Part shown: piece by piece, positions 52,381 through 63,152 of the stretch
Numbering within the stretch: the first letter of the stretch is position 1
How the letters are laid out: each line of letters starts with the position of its first letter
From: Rhyacichthys aspro
Taxonomy: Eukaryota > Chordata > Actinopteri > Gobiiformes > Rhyacichthyidae
Reading direction: 5' to 3'
Assembly (NCBI GenBank): GCA_036850595.1
Contig: CM072159.1
Coordinates: forward strand, 2,036,529-2,100,528
Length of the DNA: 64,000 bases
Notes under the pieces: generated by a model
The model's database searches: none
Told to the model about the DNA's origin: nothing
Seen by the model: only the letters and a program-made list of their open reading frames with translations
Position numbers and translations under genes: made by a program

Positions 52381-55100
52381 TTATCATTTAGTGTGTAGTA
52401 ACCCTGCTTTAGTTTATATCTGGTGGGCAAGTACTGTTTAAAGTTTGCAAATTACCCATAAAGCAACACAGGTTTTTCTTTTAGCTCTAAAAACCCTTTT
52501 GACATGGACCAGGCTCTGTACCAGCTCTGGTTACTGAATCTAATTACAAACTTGTTGGTCAATGACAGCGGATGATCAATACACAGCAGATGTAAACAAC
52601 AGCCAGCAACATATATCATAGATCCCTGTGACCTTTAGTAGACCTTTTTTTTTTTTTTTTGTAATAGGACAAATCCTTGTAAAAATCACCACTTGTGTAA
52701 GAAATACTCACTATAGTCCAAACGGCCAAATGGTAATGCTAGCATTATGTGAAAGTAAACACCCAACAAAATTTTCCCTAATGTGATTTATATCAAAGTG
52801 CTGTTGTTTTCTAGCCTCATTAAACTGCTTTGATATAAATGGTTTAATGAATGTTTTAGTTATGAATCTTTTAGCAACCATACTGGACCATCTCTCTCTC
52901 TCATCTCTCACTAAATATAAAAATTACTTCTACTATGTACTTTCATATCCATATTTCATTTTTCTCCATTGTTCCCCAGCCTATCATACAGCAGACCAGT
53001 CTAAATATGCAATAGAAGATACACTGTGGTGACATCTGAATTGAGCAGCCAAAAGAAATCATTTTTATCGAAACATGGCCATAGCTTATTACACCCAGCA
53101 GAAAAGAGTCTCAAACCAGCAAAATGTCACATAAGCACAGTTAATCAACGAGAATAACCAATGTGGTAAAACTTATGTCAAGATGTCTATTCCTGTAAAT
53201 TTTGTGTGCTGTCCAAATGGCAAAAGTCAGATTTCCCTGGAGAAGTCTTAGTAGTCTCAGTTGAAAGCTGGATGCTGTGTGGGAATTTCTATTTAAAATA
53301 AAAAACAAAAAAAATTTCCAGCTGTGTTCGATGGATTAAGTTTGGTTCTAGTTTTTTTTCTAATACTAGATTGTCACGAAAAAGCCTTCCAACTCATTTT
53401 AATCCTTCAGTAATTTAAATGTGACTGTCACTTGGCTTCAGAACATCGTTGGATCCCCAGATGAACACAGTGGGGGTCCGGTAGAGGCTTCTCTGTTAGT
53501 GGGTGGTCTCGTAATCAGTGGACCACCTTGAAGCACACAAGTGTAATAACAACATCTCCACTTCTTCATTCCCGTGCTCTCATTTCACTGAGAGACACTT
53601 CCGAAGGCAACACACACACGAATTATGGAAAACATCACATACAGATCTGAGGCTTCAGTCAAATTGAGTTATTACCGGCGTGTTTCTTTTGTTTGTATAT
53701 GTATGTGTGTATTTCCTGGTATCTCTCTTTGGTTTCCTTTGTTTTTCCCAGACTTTTTTTTTTTTTCATGTGTTTGTGTGTGAAGATCAAAGTCTGAGGA
53801 GGAAAGAAAGTTTCGACTGTAGCTGGGAACTGTGTGAAAGCCTGAAGACATGCAGCGTAAGTCATATTTAATTACATCCTTGAGGACAGTCCAGTCTATA
53901 ATAAGTTGAATCCTGTCTTTACAGAAAAGGAATAAGATAAAATAAGATAAAAGATCACCTGTTTTTATGATGAGAAAGGGCAAGATCTACTAAGCTGGGC
54001 AATTTTATGCTAATTTTCAATAGTGCGTCAGGGAGTGGCTTATTTAGAGACATATTTACTAAAACTGAACAAGGTGTGGGGCTGAGCTGACAGTCAGCCT
54101 ATTTCATTATTGTCTAAGCAGATAACTGAGGAAATGCACAATGTATATATTCTACAGTGGATCAAGTCATTCTACATAATTTATCCTACTTTAATTTTTC
54201 CTACTTATTTAAATCTCAAAGATGTTTCATGAACCTGCAGCAGGAAGGGGAAGGAGCACACAGCAGGACCATTTCACAGTCCTTACATTAATCTATCATC
54301 ACAAGATGGATGTTATGTCTAAATGTCAAAATAAAGCCTTATTAAGTTTACAGGAAGGTCAAACTTTGACATGGACTGTGGGGATGTTGAATAATGGTCA
54401 TGTGTCAAATGACGGAAGAGGATTGTTAAAACCACATTATTCAGAGGCAATAATTTCAAGTAGATGTATAGATCTTCATGAAAAATTTAGCAAAAACTAG
54501 TAGTAGTGGCAACACCAACAAACTGCCCTGGGCCCCTTACTGTTTCTCACCTCATTTCCAAATGTTATCCCTTTTTTCACCTCCACAACCTTGGTTAAAA
54601 TAGATATACATATTTACACTCCTTGTCAGCTCGCATTCAGCAGCCCGCACTCTCACTGGCTTTTTAAGGGTAAGAAAACCATGAGAAGCATGTTAAGCTT
54701 TTTGTTTTTTGTGGGGTTTTTTCCCTGCACAGTTTTAGCACAAAACTCACCCTGTTTGTACATTCACAAAAAAGCAGCAGGGCGCTGCACACTGTAGCTG
54801 CATGAGGCTGTTATTGAGGTTATATTAGGGGTTGCAGCATTACAAAACTGTTTCATTTTCTAGCTGTGGTTAACCTGCTCGGAAGCCATCTCCACCTGTT
54901 TTCCCTGAACACACTCACAGCTTCACAGAGAAACAGAGTTCGGTGAAGAAGGATATCTGTTTCATAACTGGTCCAGTTGTTAGGTTTTGTTTACCCATAT
55001 TTCTGTTGGTGTCCAAATGTCTTGTTGAGTCAATCAAGTCTCAATCAATAGTCACTAGATGCAGAAAATAGCACAAGGTTTTGCATGATTTGTTGAATGC
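52381..55100. other. Non-coding DNA, copy B
   Basis: Counterpart of 22301-25039. Differences include a short replacement near 54171-54190 (AT-rich in copy A), loss of a few bases near 54537-54543 and near 54630. No gene supported. Confidence 0.4.
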
Positions 55101-55396
55101 TTAAAGGTCCCATATTATGCTATTTTGAACTTTATACAGTGTATTTTGGATACATTTAGGCTACCATATCACGTTCTGCAACATGAAACACTCAATAATG
55201 ATCTTATACAAGCGGTCTGAATGAGCTCTCATCATGAGTCCAAAGTGAACGGTCTGATTTGGGGCTGTCACTTTAAGGCTCAGCTCTTCCGTGTTGGCTC
55301 CGCCCACTTCCTGTCTGACGTCACGGTACCTCTACGTACGCCGCTGGAAACAGACTGAAGTAAACACGGTACATCGTAGTAATAACTTTTTCAGCA

Positions 55397-56425
55397 ATAG
55401 CTTTGAGAGTAAATGAGCCGTATATCTTCGACCCAGAGTCTGATTCTGAGTTTGAAGAACATGAGCAAACACAAAGACCTCGAAGGCTTCTACAAGACGT
55501 TTCTGCTTGGTAAATGAGAAACTATTTATTGTGTATGTTTCTATGGTGTAGCCCGTAGCATAGCGCATGTTAACTGCTTCTGTTTATCGGTGCACATGTG
55601 GAAATGACCGTACAATGCCTACTGAAGTTGAGAATGTATGCTGCCTGGAGACTCTAAGGAGCTGGTGTGCAGTGTATTGAAAGAACTATAATAAAGTAGC
55701 CTAGCAATATGTAGAGCTATGCAGTAATATTTGTGTAATAAAGTTTCAACTATTATGCCTGTCTTACCACGTTATGTTGTTTTCAAATAGACTATGGTGC
55801 ACACCCATACTTACAGGCTTACAGCACAAGACTGCTGCTGTTATAATAAAATGCTATGAATGATAGCATTCCTGCAACCTTGTAGTAAAATGAAAACTAC
55901 ATGTAATTAGTTTTGTAAATGTAAATGCAGCTTTACATTACTGTAAATACTGATCATCATTTTTCATTTTTAGGTTTTAAGGCAAATAAATCAGCTTCTT
56001 GCTCCTCCTCCGTGTATTACAGCACATCCTGGCCTGGAGGCCAACTGCTTGAACATATATACTCTTCAAAATATAAATAACATTTATCGTACAGACTATG
56101 GACCAGTTAAAAGAAGAACAGAAGAAGAGTAAGTGCTAATTTAAAAGACTGGTGTAATTCCAATCATAAATTTTTTATTATAAAATCCACATAAATACAA
56201 ATTATTTAGGTTTTGCTAAGGAGCATATCGCCAAACATCTTTGTCTCTTCTTCCAGGCGACTCAGGTTTGTTGCATGCAGGAGTTTTGTGAGCTGGTGCT
56301 GGGGATTTCTCGGAGCAAGCATCAGAGTGGTCATTCCCTCCTGTGTACTCCTATTTGTAGTGGCAACAGCTGCTTGGACACCTGTGATAGAACAACAGCA
56401 GTGTGTCACATTTAAAGATGACTAA
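55397..56425 (+). pseudogene. Transposon-borne P2X7 C-terminal ('ballast')-like gene
   Basis: Four exons of a cysteine-rich domain related to the cytoplasmic ballast domain of P2X7 receptors (zinc and guanine-nucleotide binding in P2X7). Stand-alone versions are common in fish genomes. Exon 1, 55397-55509, encodes ALRVNEPYIFDPESDSEFEE then an acidic/basic tail; donor GTAAAT. Exon 2, about 55590-55671, has CTCGNDRTMPTEVENVCC, the first cysteine cluster. Exon 3, 55974-56128, acceptor TTTTTAG, has PPPCITAHPGLEANCLNIYT; donor GTAAGT. Exon 4, 56257-56425, acceptor TCTTCTTCCAG, has RLRFVACRSFVSWCWGFLG and VVIPSC, then TAA. Exons 1/2 and 3/4 join in phase 2, and exons 2/3 in phase 0 if exon 2 ends at 55671. 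Defects: the expected start codon is ATA (55397-55399), and the exon 2 acceptor is CG instead of AG (55588-55589). No in-frame stops were seen inside the exons, so decay is recent. A functional start elsewhere cannot be excluded. Confidence 0.82.
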
Positions 56426-57385
56426 GTGAGCTAAATCAACATGAAAAACATACATTAGTATGTAACATTGAACATTTCTGTCTCCTGCTCTTCACCAAGT
56501 CTGGAAGAGGCACATCAGGTTATATCAGGCTGTTTGTTGTAATTTGTAAAGAATGTACATACACTATATGCAAAATGAATTAAAAAAGGTACTGGGAAAC
56601 TGGCTTTGTACTGGGGACATGTATTCATCTTGTGTACAAGCTGTTCTGATCTAACACACAGTGCTATTTCTTTCTTCATTGAATTGTTGTAAAATAACAT
56701 ACTTCTAATCTGATAAAGTATTGAGTACTTGTAGCTCTAATGCTGTATGGATGCCTGATGAAATGCATGACTAAAAACACACCAAAGACCTACATTTTTG
56801 TGTGTACTCTTATGTTGTTGTTCATTTTTTGTATAATACATATGATCTGGGTTTTTGTTGCATTGTTTACCTTTACTTCTGAAGTGGTGTAACCTCAGAC
56901 TGCTTGCAGATAACTGTGTAGCCACAGATCAAGTTAGCACCAATGCAGGGGTTGCCTGTACATTTACTGCTGCTTCTGGTTGGTGAAATGTATGTTCTGT
57001 GGAGCTGGATGATTCTTGAGAAGTGCTCTGGAAAATACAACAGATACTCAGTTGTCATTGTGTAACCTAAGAGCGTGATAAGAAACGAGGGTCAAACACA
57101 TCTAACCCTATTCACACATACTGTTAGCATAACAACAGTAAGACCACGGTCTAATCAACTAGACAATGTGACTACAACCTACAGACACTTTTCACACCTC
57201 GTTGTTTTTGCAGTGAAAAGGTAACAGCCGCTACTTATCAAAATGTGCTTTAGCAACAGGAGCAGCAGTTTTGCGTTTTATAAAGAATGAAAACAAAGAT
57301 ATTATCTTTAAACATAAGCTATACAAAACTCGAAACTATACAAAACTCTACTCGAAATTATCATTAGCAATATAGTAGTACTTAC
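56426..57385 (-). other. Transposon interior between the two convergent genes
   Basis: A minus-strand stretch around 56850-57060 is Ser/Thr/Gln-rich in one frame (for example TQLSASSLRLHHFRSK). It may be the linker that follows THAP in the transposase gene. No RNase H-like catalytic motif was seen. The remainder has nothing recognisable. Confidence 0.4.
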
Positions 57386-57600
57386 TGCTCTGGGCTCCTC
57401 TTCGGTGTCTTTTATAGTGGGATTAGCACCCTTTTTTAAAATTTTGAACCATGTTGAGGTTTTCGAAGCAGTCTTCAGTGAAGTGTTGGTTACAGACAAA
57501 AACCAGTTTGGCTACTTTACCCTGGGAGTTTCGAATAATAAACTCCAACCACTTCTTACATGTTAATTCTTTTTTGGGAGAGAAAACAACGCAGTAAAAC
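57386..57600 (-). pseudogene. THAP domain remnant of a Kolobok-type transposase
   Basis: On the minus strand, FSPKKELTCKKWLEFIIRNS, then FVCNQHFTEDCF, then (one base out of frame) KKGANPTI. These correspond to the THAP-domain core: the Pro and W of the 'P....l..kW' segment, the C-x2-H zinc ligands before 'FT.DCF', and the AVPTIF-like end. The exon ends at a GCA/GTAAGT donor (57380-57385 on plus is acttac). A one-base frameshift in the poly-A run near 57430-57440 breaks the reading frame, and the first two zinc cysteines of the C2CH set are not evident upstream. THAP domains are zinc-dependent DNA-binding modules that recognise transposon ends. This is close to the right terminus, facing inward, as expected for an N-terminal exon. 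Confidence 0.75.
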
Positions 57601-57942
57601 TCCCAAAGCCGAAGGTTGCTGACGGTAAGTAAGCTAACACATTAGCAGCAATGCTTCTCTGTGTCTGAGCTGCGGAGCACGGCACTTGTTGACAGAGGGG
57701 CAGGAGAGAGGGGCAGGAGGAGTGTGGAGGAGCACTTCCTGGAGAGGAGTGGTTTATTTCACTTATTGACGTCATTGCGTGAAACAGCTCGTTTTAGGGA
57801 CTGTAACTCAAACTAAATAAATTACTTAAACATGCGCGAATGAAACAAAACACAACTTTGGGTATGTGTTTGAGGTAGAAACAACATTAGAACATGGTTA
57901 AAAGCTCAGAAAAGTCGATTTAGCATAATATGGGACCTTTAA

Positions 57943-58432
57943 ATGAAAACAGTAGAATAAGTGTAAGCAATTCAGTGATCACATATTTGTAAATTGGTAT
58001 TTATTAAGTCATCACTAGATTAAATCACTTACGTTCACCTTAGCTTGAACAGAGAAATATATCACAGCCTATCTCATGTTAAGGCAAGAAAATAACTGGC
58101 AACAACCTAGTCACAATTATCAGAAGAGGCCACTGGTGTTTGCATGTACTCCAGTCCCACATGGTTAACAGCAACAGATAAAACTGCTCACCATTAAGTC
58201 CACTACACAGTTTGGACACAGCCATTGTGTGCTTATGTAAATAGCAATCTTTGGAGCAGAGGTTGGTGGTGTCTAGACATTCTCAACGCTATGGTCAACA
58301 ACAGCTAGAGGGCCTGAGTTGTATTTTGCCACCAATGTTGGCAGATAGACTTTTCAATGTTGTGAATAAAACTTTACAGGGACTTGACTACTCAGCTCTG
58401 CTCCACTCATCTTTTTTCTCTCTCACACACAG
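57943..58432. other. Copy B flank right of the transposon, with a copy-B-specific segment
   Basis: Counterpart of 25044-25416. About 117 bp at 58109-58225 are absent from copy A, where 'gcaacaacct' joins directly to 'tgtgtgctta'. The extra piece has no recognised repeat features. Confidence 0.6.
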
Positions 58433-58553
58433 ACCCAGAGATGGGAATTCAGACTCAGACAGACACTCACGGAGTGGAGCAGAGCAGGGGCCACCAAAGC
58501 GGCTGCGCACTGACAGCAAAGTGTTTCCAAGATTTGGCCCCAGCGGTCCCTAA
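58433..58553 (+). other. Exon-like open segment, copy B
   Basis: Counterpart of 25417-25537 with the same acceptor. It ends FGPSGP instead of FGPSSP. In copy B the frame is open further upstream (from 58251). That gives a 100-codon frame across the putative acceptor and weakens the exon reading. Confidence 0.2.
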
Positions 58554-58556
58554 AAA

Positions 58557-61500
58557 CACAGAAGCAGACTGGACTAAACGGTAACGTCTTTATCAAACTA
58601 AGGGCAGCCCTGCTGAACAAGTCTGGGAGCAACATGTTTTTACCTTAGAGTTTTCACCTAAAATCCAACAGTGCCCAGACCAAAGCTGATCATTTTGATA
58701 CACTGTTTGGATTAGTTTGGATGGTGTTGAGACAGCTTTTTTTTTTAACAAAAAAATACCACTTTCCCCAAGCCCTGAATCATATCACCAGTTATGGTAT
58801 GCAACACCTTTGGTTTATAACAGCAACAAGTGTCTGTTAGATTTTGCCACCTCAGCAGCAGAAAAAATTAATAAGCTTTAACACAAACGCATTGCAGGCT
58901 ATCATTTTTATCTGACAGCAAAACAATCACCACATTTTAATTGGCTGCATACAGTTCTTGCTAAACAAGCCAACTGGACTTTTGATGAGACCAACGAGAA
59001 AGCCGCTCTTGTCAGATTCCCAATAGCAGGCAGAGAGAGACAACAGCTGCAAAAGCTACAGTCACTGGATTATGACTTACACACTCTCTTTGTGACCATC
59101 TTTCAACCAGCTAATTAGAGATTTACCCTTTAAAAAAATGTTTTTGCAACAAACATTAACAGTCTTTCCTTTGCAAATGTTTCAGCTCCTGCAGCCCTGA
59201 TAAATCAGGTAGTTGCACTTAATAAATCGATTCTTTCCAACATGTGTTTTCATATTTTTGTATGGTTATCATCAATATTAGGGCTGGCCATAAGTAGCAC
59301 TACTGTGTTTTTGCTTAGTGAGACTATCGTGCACTCAATGTCAATCTGTATTTTTCTTTTCTGCTCAAATGCTTGCCCTTGTTCAGTTGAGAGCTGTAGT
59401 GCACTTCTCTTTCTGCATGTCAGTTGCTTTTGCAGTCATTTTAGTTATACACAGTCTTGGATAGTTTCATATATATGCAGATACAAAACCTACCCTTAAA
59501 GTTAAAATCTGCGTCCTGAGTTCCCCTAAAAGAAGAGCAGAGTCATGTGATACAGACAAATAACCCAGCATATAATTACTTAGACACAATAATACAAGCC
59601 AGTGAAGGATGAAATGAGCAGGAGTTCAGTGACAGGACTCACATACGGAGCAGGACTGACTCATGGAGGTGTGAGGACCAGCCAAAACAGAAGCACTTTT
59701 TAATCAAATGTCCAGATTCCATAAACGTGTGCCATATTACGTGAATTATAAAACACATTCTGGTTCACGCAAATTCACCATTTTTTTAAAATAAATGATC
59801 AAAGAAAAAAAAGGTTAAATGTCCCTAAATGATTGTATTAAGTACATATGTGGTTTTAGTGAAGTGTGAAGTCAACTTTTATTTATCACATGTGTCAACA
59901 TGACAGGTGATTTTTAGTAGTATTGCTTTTTGAGTCTAAATTCAACAATAGCGATTCTCTTAAGGTTGTTTGGATATCCAGACATTAAAAACTTGAAAAC
60001 AGCACTGTTTTGTCCACATTTTTTCAAATGTGATAATATATTACATATGCATTTGTTCATACTGAATACTGTAATGAAATAACTGAATATGATAATAAAA
60101 GTTAGAGAGACATGAGATTTAAGCAGACATTTTTTTTCTGAACTTGTAATTCTTAGTTAAGCCAACTTGTTAAAAGTTAAGATATCTCATTAATGTTATT
60201 GTCTCATGTTGCAATGAAGTGTTGAGTTTTGTCTGTCTTTGTTTACAGTCATCTCAAACATAAAGCATATGTCCACACTAGGATAAAGACATAAAAGGCC
60301 AAATAAGTGTAATGTAGTTGTGTGTATTACAAGTAGTAATAGTAGCCATGTCTCTTCTAAAGCAGAAAAAAGCTACAGCTACAGCAACACCATCACTTAT
60401 CACTGCTTCAGGTAAAAGCATCTTTAGCAAGCATTGTTAGTTAGCGATTAGCTCTACATGATTAAGTTTCATTGACTGTTACCAATCATAACAAAGCATG
60501 TAAAGCTTTATTAGTGATCACCAAAACATTGTAATAATCTATGTGCCTTATGAAATGTGCCATCTTATCAGCTGACATTAGCATAAGAGGTGTTGAAGTA
60601 TCATTAGCCAAGACACTGAAACCTTTTCTTCAAACATCTGCTTTTCTTAAAATGCATTGATTGATGCAGGTTGCATGGAATGTCCCAAGATCCAATGTTC
60701 TCTGTTGTGACTGCTCTCCCTCCTGACCCTGCGCTTGGTAAATGATGCTGTATTAATAGTAGATAATATTCAGTCTCGTTATGCTTTAATGGACAATGCT
60801 CATTATTGTCTGAGACACATGAGACTTGGGTACAATAGAAGGTGAGTCTGTGTCCTCGCCTCCCCTTCCTCATTTGCATGCTCTTGTTTCCTGTCTCCTT
60901 GCTGTTCACCGCTGCTTGAAACTAAATCAAACTCACAGTAAAGCAGAACGTAAATCAAATAGTGTCCCGGCTGCAAAGCCCAGCTGCTGTGGTATTACTG
61001 TACACAATGTGCTCACTGGTATGTGCAGGGAGAAATTATATTTGTCCAGCGATAGAGGCCCAGGCGGTACCTCCAGTCATTCTGTATGATAATAAATACA
61101 TTTCACTTTGCCTTAGTCAAATACATGTACTTCTTAGTTGACTTAACATTCCTTAATAATGCGGCTATAGTTGAGCATCTATATCAGCTTAACTGTAGTA
61201 CTGTTTCCACAACATTTAAAGTGATTTGCAACAAATCTTTGAATTGTTACTAGAAGGAGAAAACAAATTAGGGTTCCATGAACTGTTAGGAGGGCATTTG
61301 TGTGACATCAAAGACCTGAGAAAAATAATGTGTACTTTTTCAGGGGTTTTGGTTAAACATATTTAACCAAATATGCTAAATAATAGGACTGTCTCTTACT
61401 TCAGGCTTGTGTTTTCCATTACAGTAGCATAGATAGTAGCATCTTTTTGGTAAATTATTAAACAGAGAGTATGCAATTTTTTATGTATGTATGAAAAAAT

Positions 61501-62292
61501 GTTTAATCAGCTAAAAGCATATTCTAACAGGAATCATCTGTTAACCATGAGACCTTAATAAATAAGGACTGTCGACAGATACTGTGTCACACACAAATAA
61601 CGTGCTCGCTTCTGGAAAAAAAAATTTGGTATTGGTATACATCGATGTCAACACGGAAGTAATAGCTACTGCTACTGGGTTGGTAAAAAAGAAAATTAGG
61701 TAGTGTTGTTAAAGAGAGAAAGAAAAACAATACAACTCAGTTTCTATAAACTATATATTATGTATTGGATTTATGGCAGCACAGGCCTAACAGAACTTAA
61801 CAAAAGAAGTAAACTATTCTATCCAGGTGACTTGCTTAGCCCAGTGTTTAACGTACCGGACATAGTTTCTGTTGTAAATAAAAAGCTTTATTCAAGGCAG
61901 TTTACCCATATGAGATTAGAGTGAAGGTGGCATACATTTGTAGTTTAAACTTGATATTTGAGCTTTGTTCACAAACACAAAGTATGCCAAAGGATCAGTA
62001 TACATCCAGATTGCTTACATGTCAGAGACATCATTAGCATTACAAACACTGTCATGTAATGTGGTCATACAAACTGACCGAACATATGATCATACAAATA
62101 CACACCTACATCTGTCTTGTGGTAACACTTTTTATTGTAGAGCACACTTTTCCGGCCTAACCAATATATTATACACTAGAAAATGTGAATAATAATTGAA
62201 AACATCACTTTGTATATCACTAAAACTCCAGTTACATACATACATACATACACAAAATAAGTGATTTGCAATTATACCAAGTGAGGCAAGCC
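58557..62292. other. Non-coding DNA, copy B
   Basis: Counterpart of 25544-29300. Differences are single bases, homopolymer lengths and a duplicated 'agctac' near 60372-60383. No gene supported. Confidence 0.4.
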
Positions 62293-62712
62293 TTATCTAA
62301 ATATTATGTACCTATGTTGCAGTAAGTAATATAACTTGTAGAGGCGATCAAGTAATGTGTTGAAAGATGAGAAGGGTTTGTGGCATTGTTCGAGAAAAAA
62401 AAAGCATAACCTGTTTCCCTTTACCATAAAAGAATTTAGTGGTTCTGCAGTGGTTCTGTTAAAATAAAGCCAAAGTAGAGCAGCAGCGGCTGAGTGAATG
62501 TGGAGTTGACTTTGGAGAACTGACGTCACTGAAACAAAACTGATAACTGGTTTTATCACAATATAAGGCCCACAAATTGGCTCCAAACAAACATTATTTA
62601 CGCTGTCCTTTTCTCTTAATATCCTTGTATGCAACTGCTCCACAAATCCCTTCCTCTCCAATCCACTCCACCTTCCAGTAACACTAATTAGCGGGAAATT
62701 TATAGTTTGTGG

Positions 62713-63152
62713 TATAACTCTTTCAATTTTTGCAAGGTCCTCCTCTAGAGAGACTTTTAGTTTATCTGCAAGCACGAACACGTCATTAAAGTAACATAGG
62801 GCCCTGTTTGTATCCTGGTGGACTCCGAGTAATCACTGGCTGTGGACAGATGGATATTTGCTTAAAAAAGGATGGGGTTTGTGTGTTTGAGAGGAGTCCA
62901 GCTTTTAGTTTTTAAGTTCCCCTGAATCTCTCAGAGTCTACACAGTTCTGTCTCCCACTGAGATATCATTTGCTGCTTTACTTTAGACTCCATTTTCTTT
63001 AAGAGACGGGTCACCTAAGTGAAGCTCTCCTGACAGTGGCCCATTGCATCAGTGACAAGTACAATGACAACCACTTCCTCATGTTGATCAATTTTCTCTT
63101 TGATTGTCTGTAGCCTGGCCTCTAGATCTTTCTGTCTCTTGGTCATTTTGGT
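62713..63152 (-). pseudogene. TRIM coiled-coil pseudogene, copy B
   Basis: Counterpart of 29707-30166 with further lesions. About 10-12 bases that encode the ASAV of the 'YFNDMASAV' segment in copy A are missing ('acgaacacgtcatt' near 62774-62787), and several T/A runs near 62895-62925 are shorter. Independent indels in the two copies fit a non-functional sequence drifting freely. Confidence 0.72.

Larger units (their letters stand above)
55105..57938 (+). mobile_element. 2834-bp TTAA transposon carrying P2X7-type and THAP domains
   Basis: Flanked by TTAA at 55101-55104 and 57939-57942. Both ends read AGGTCCCATATTATGCTA inward (18 bp, perfect). Copy A has one TTAA at the same place, so the ends are exact. 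It contains a plus-strand four-exon gene with a P2X7 C-terminal-like domain (55397-56425) and, convergent to it, a minus-strand THAP domain remnant (57386-57600). TTAA targets occur in piggyBac and Kolobok elements; the THAP domain favours Kolobok, whose transposases often start with THAP. No transposase catalytic domain was recognised, so it is non-autonomous. Near-intact termini and presence in only one of two nearly identical copies suggest a rather recent insertion. Confidence 0.93.
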
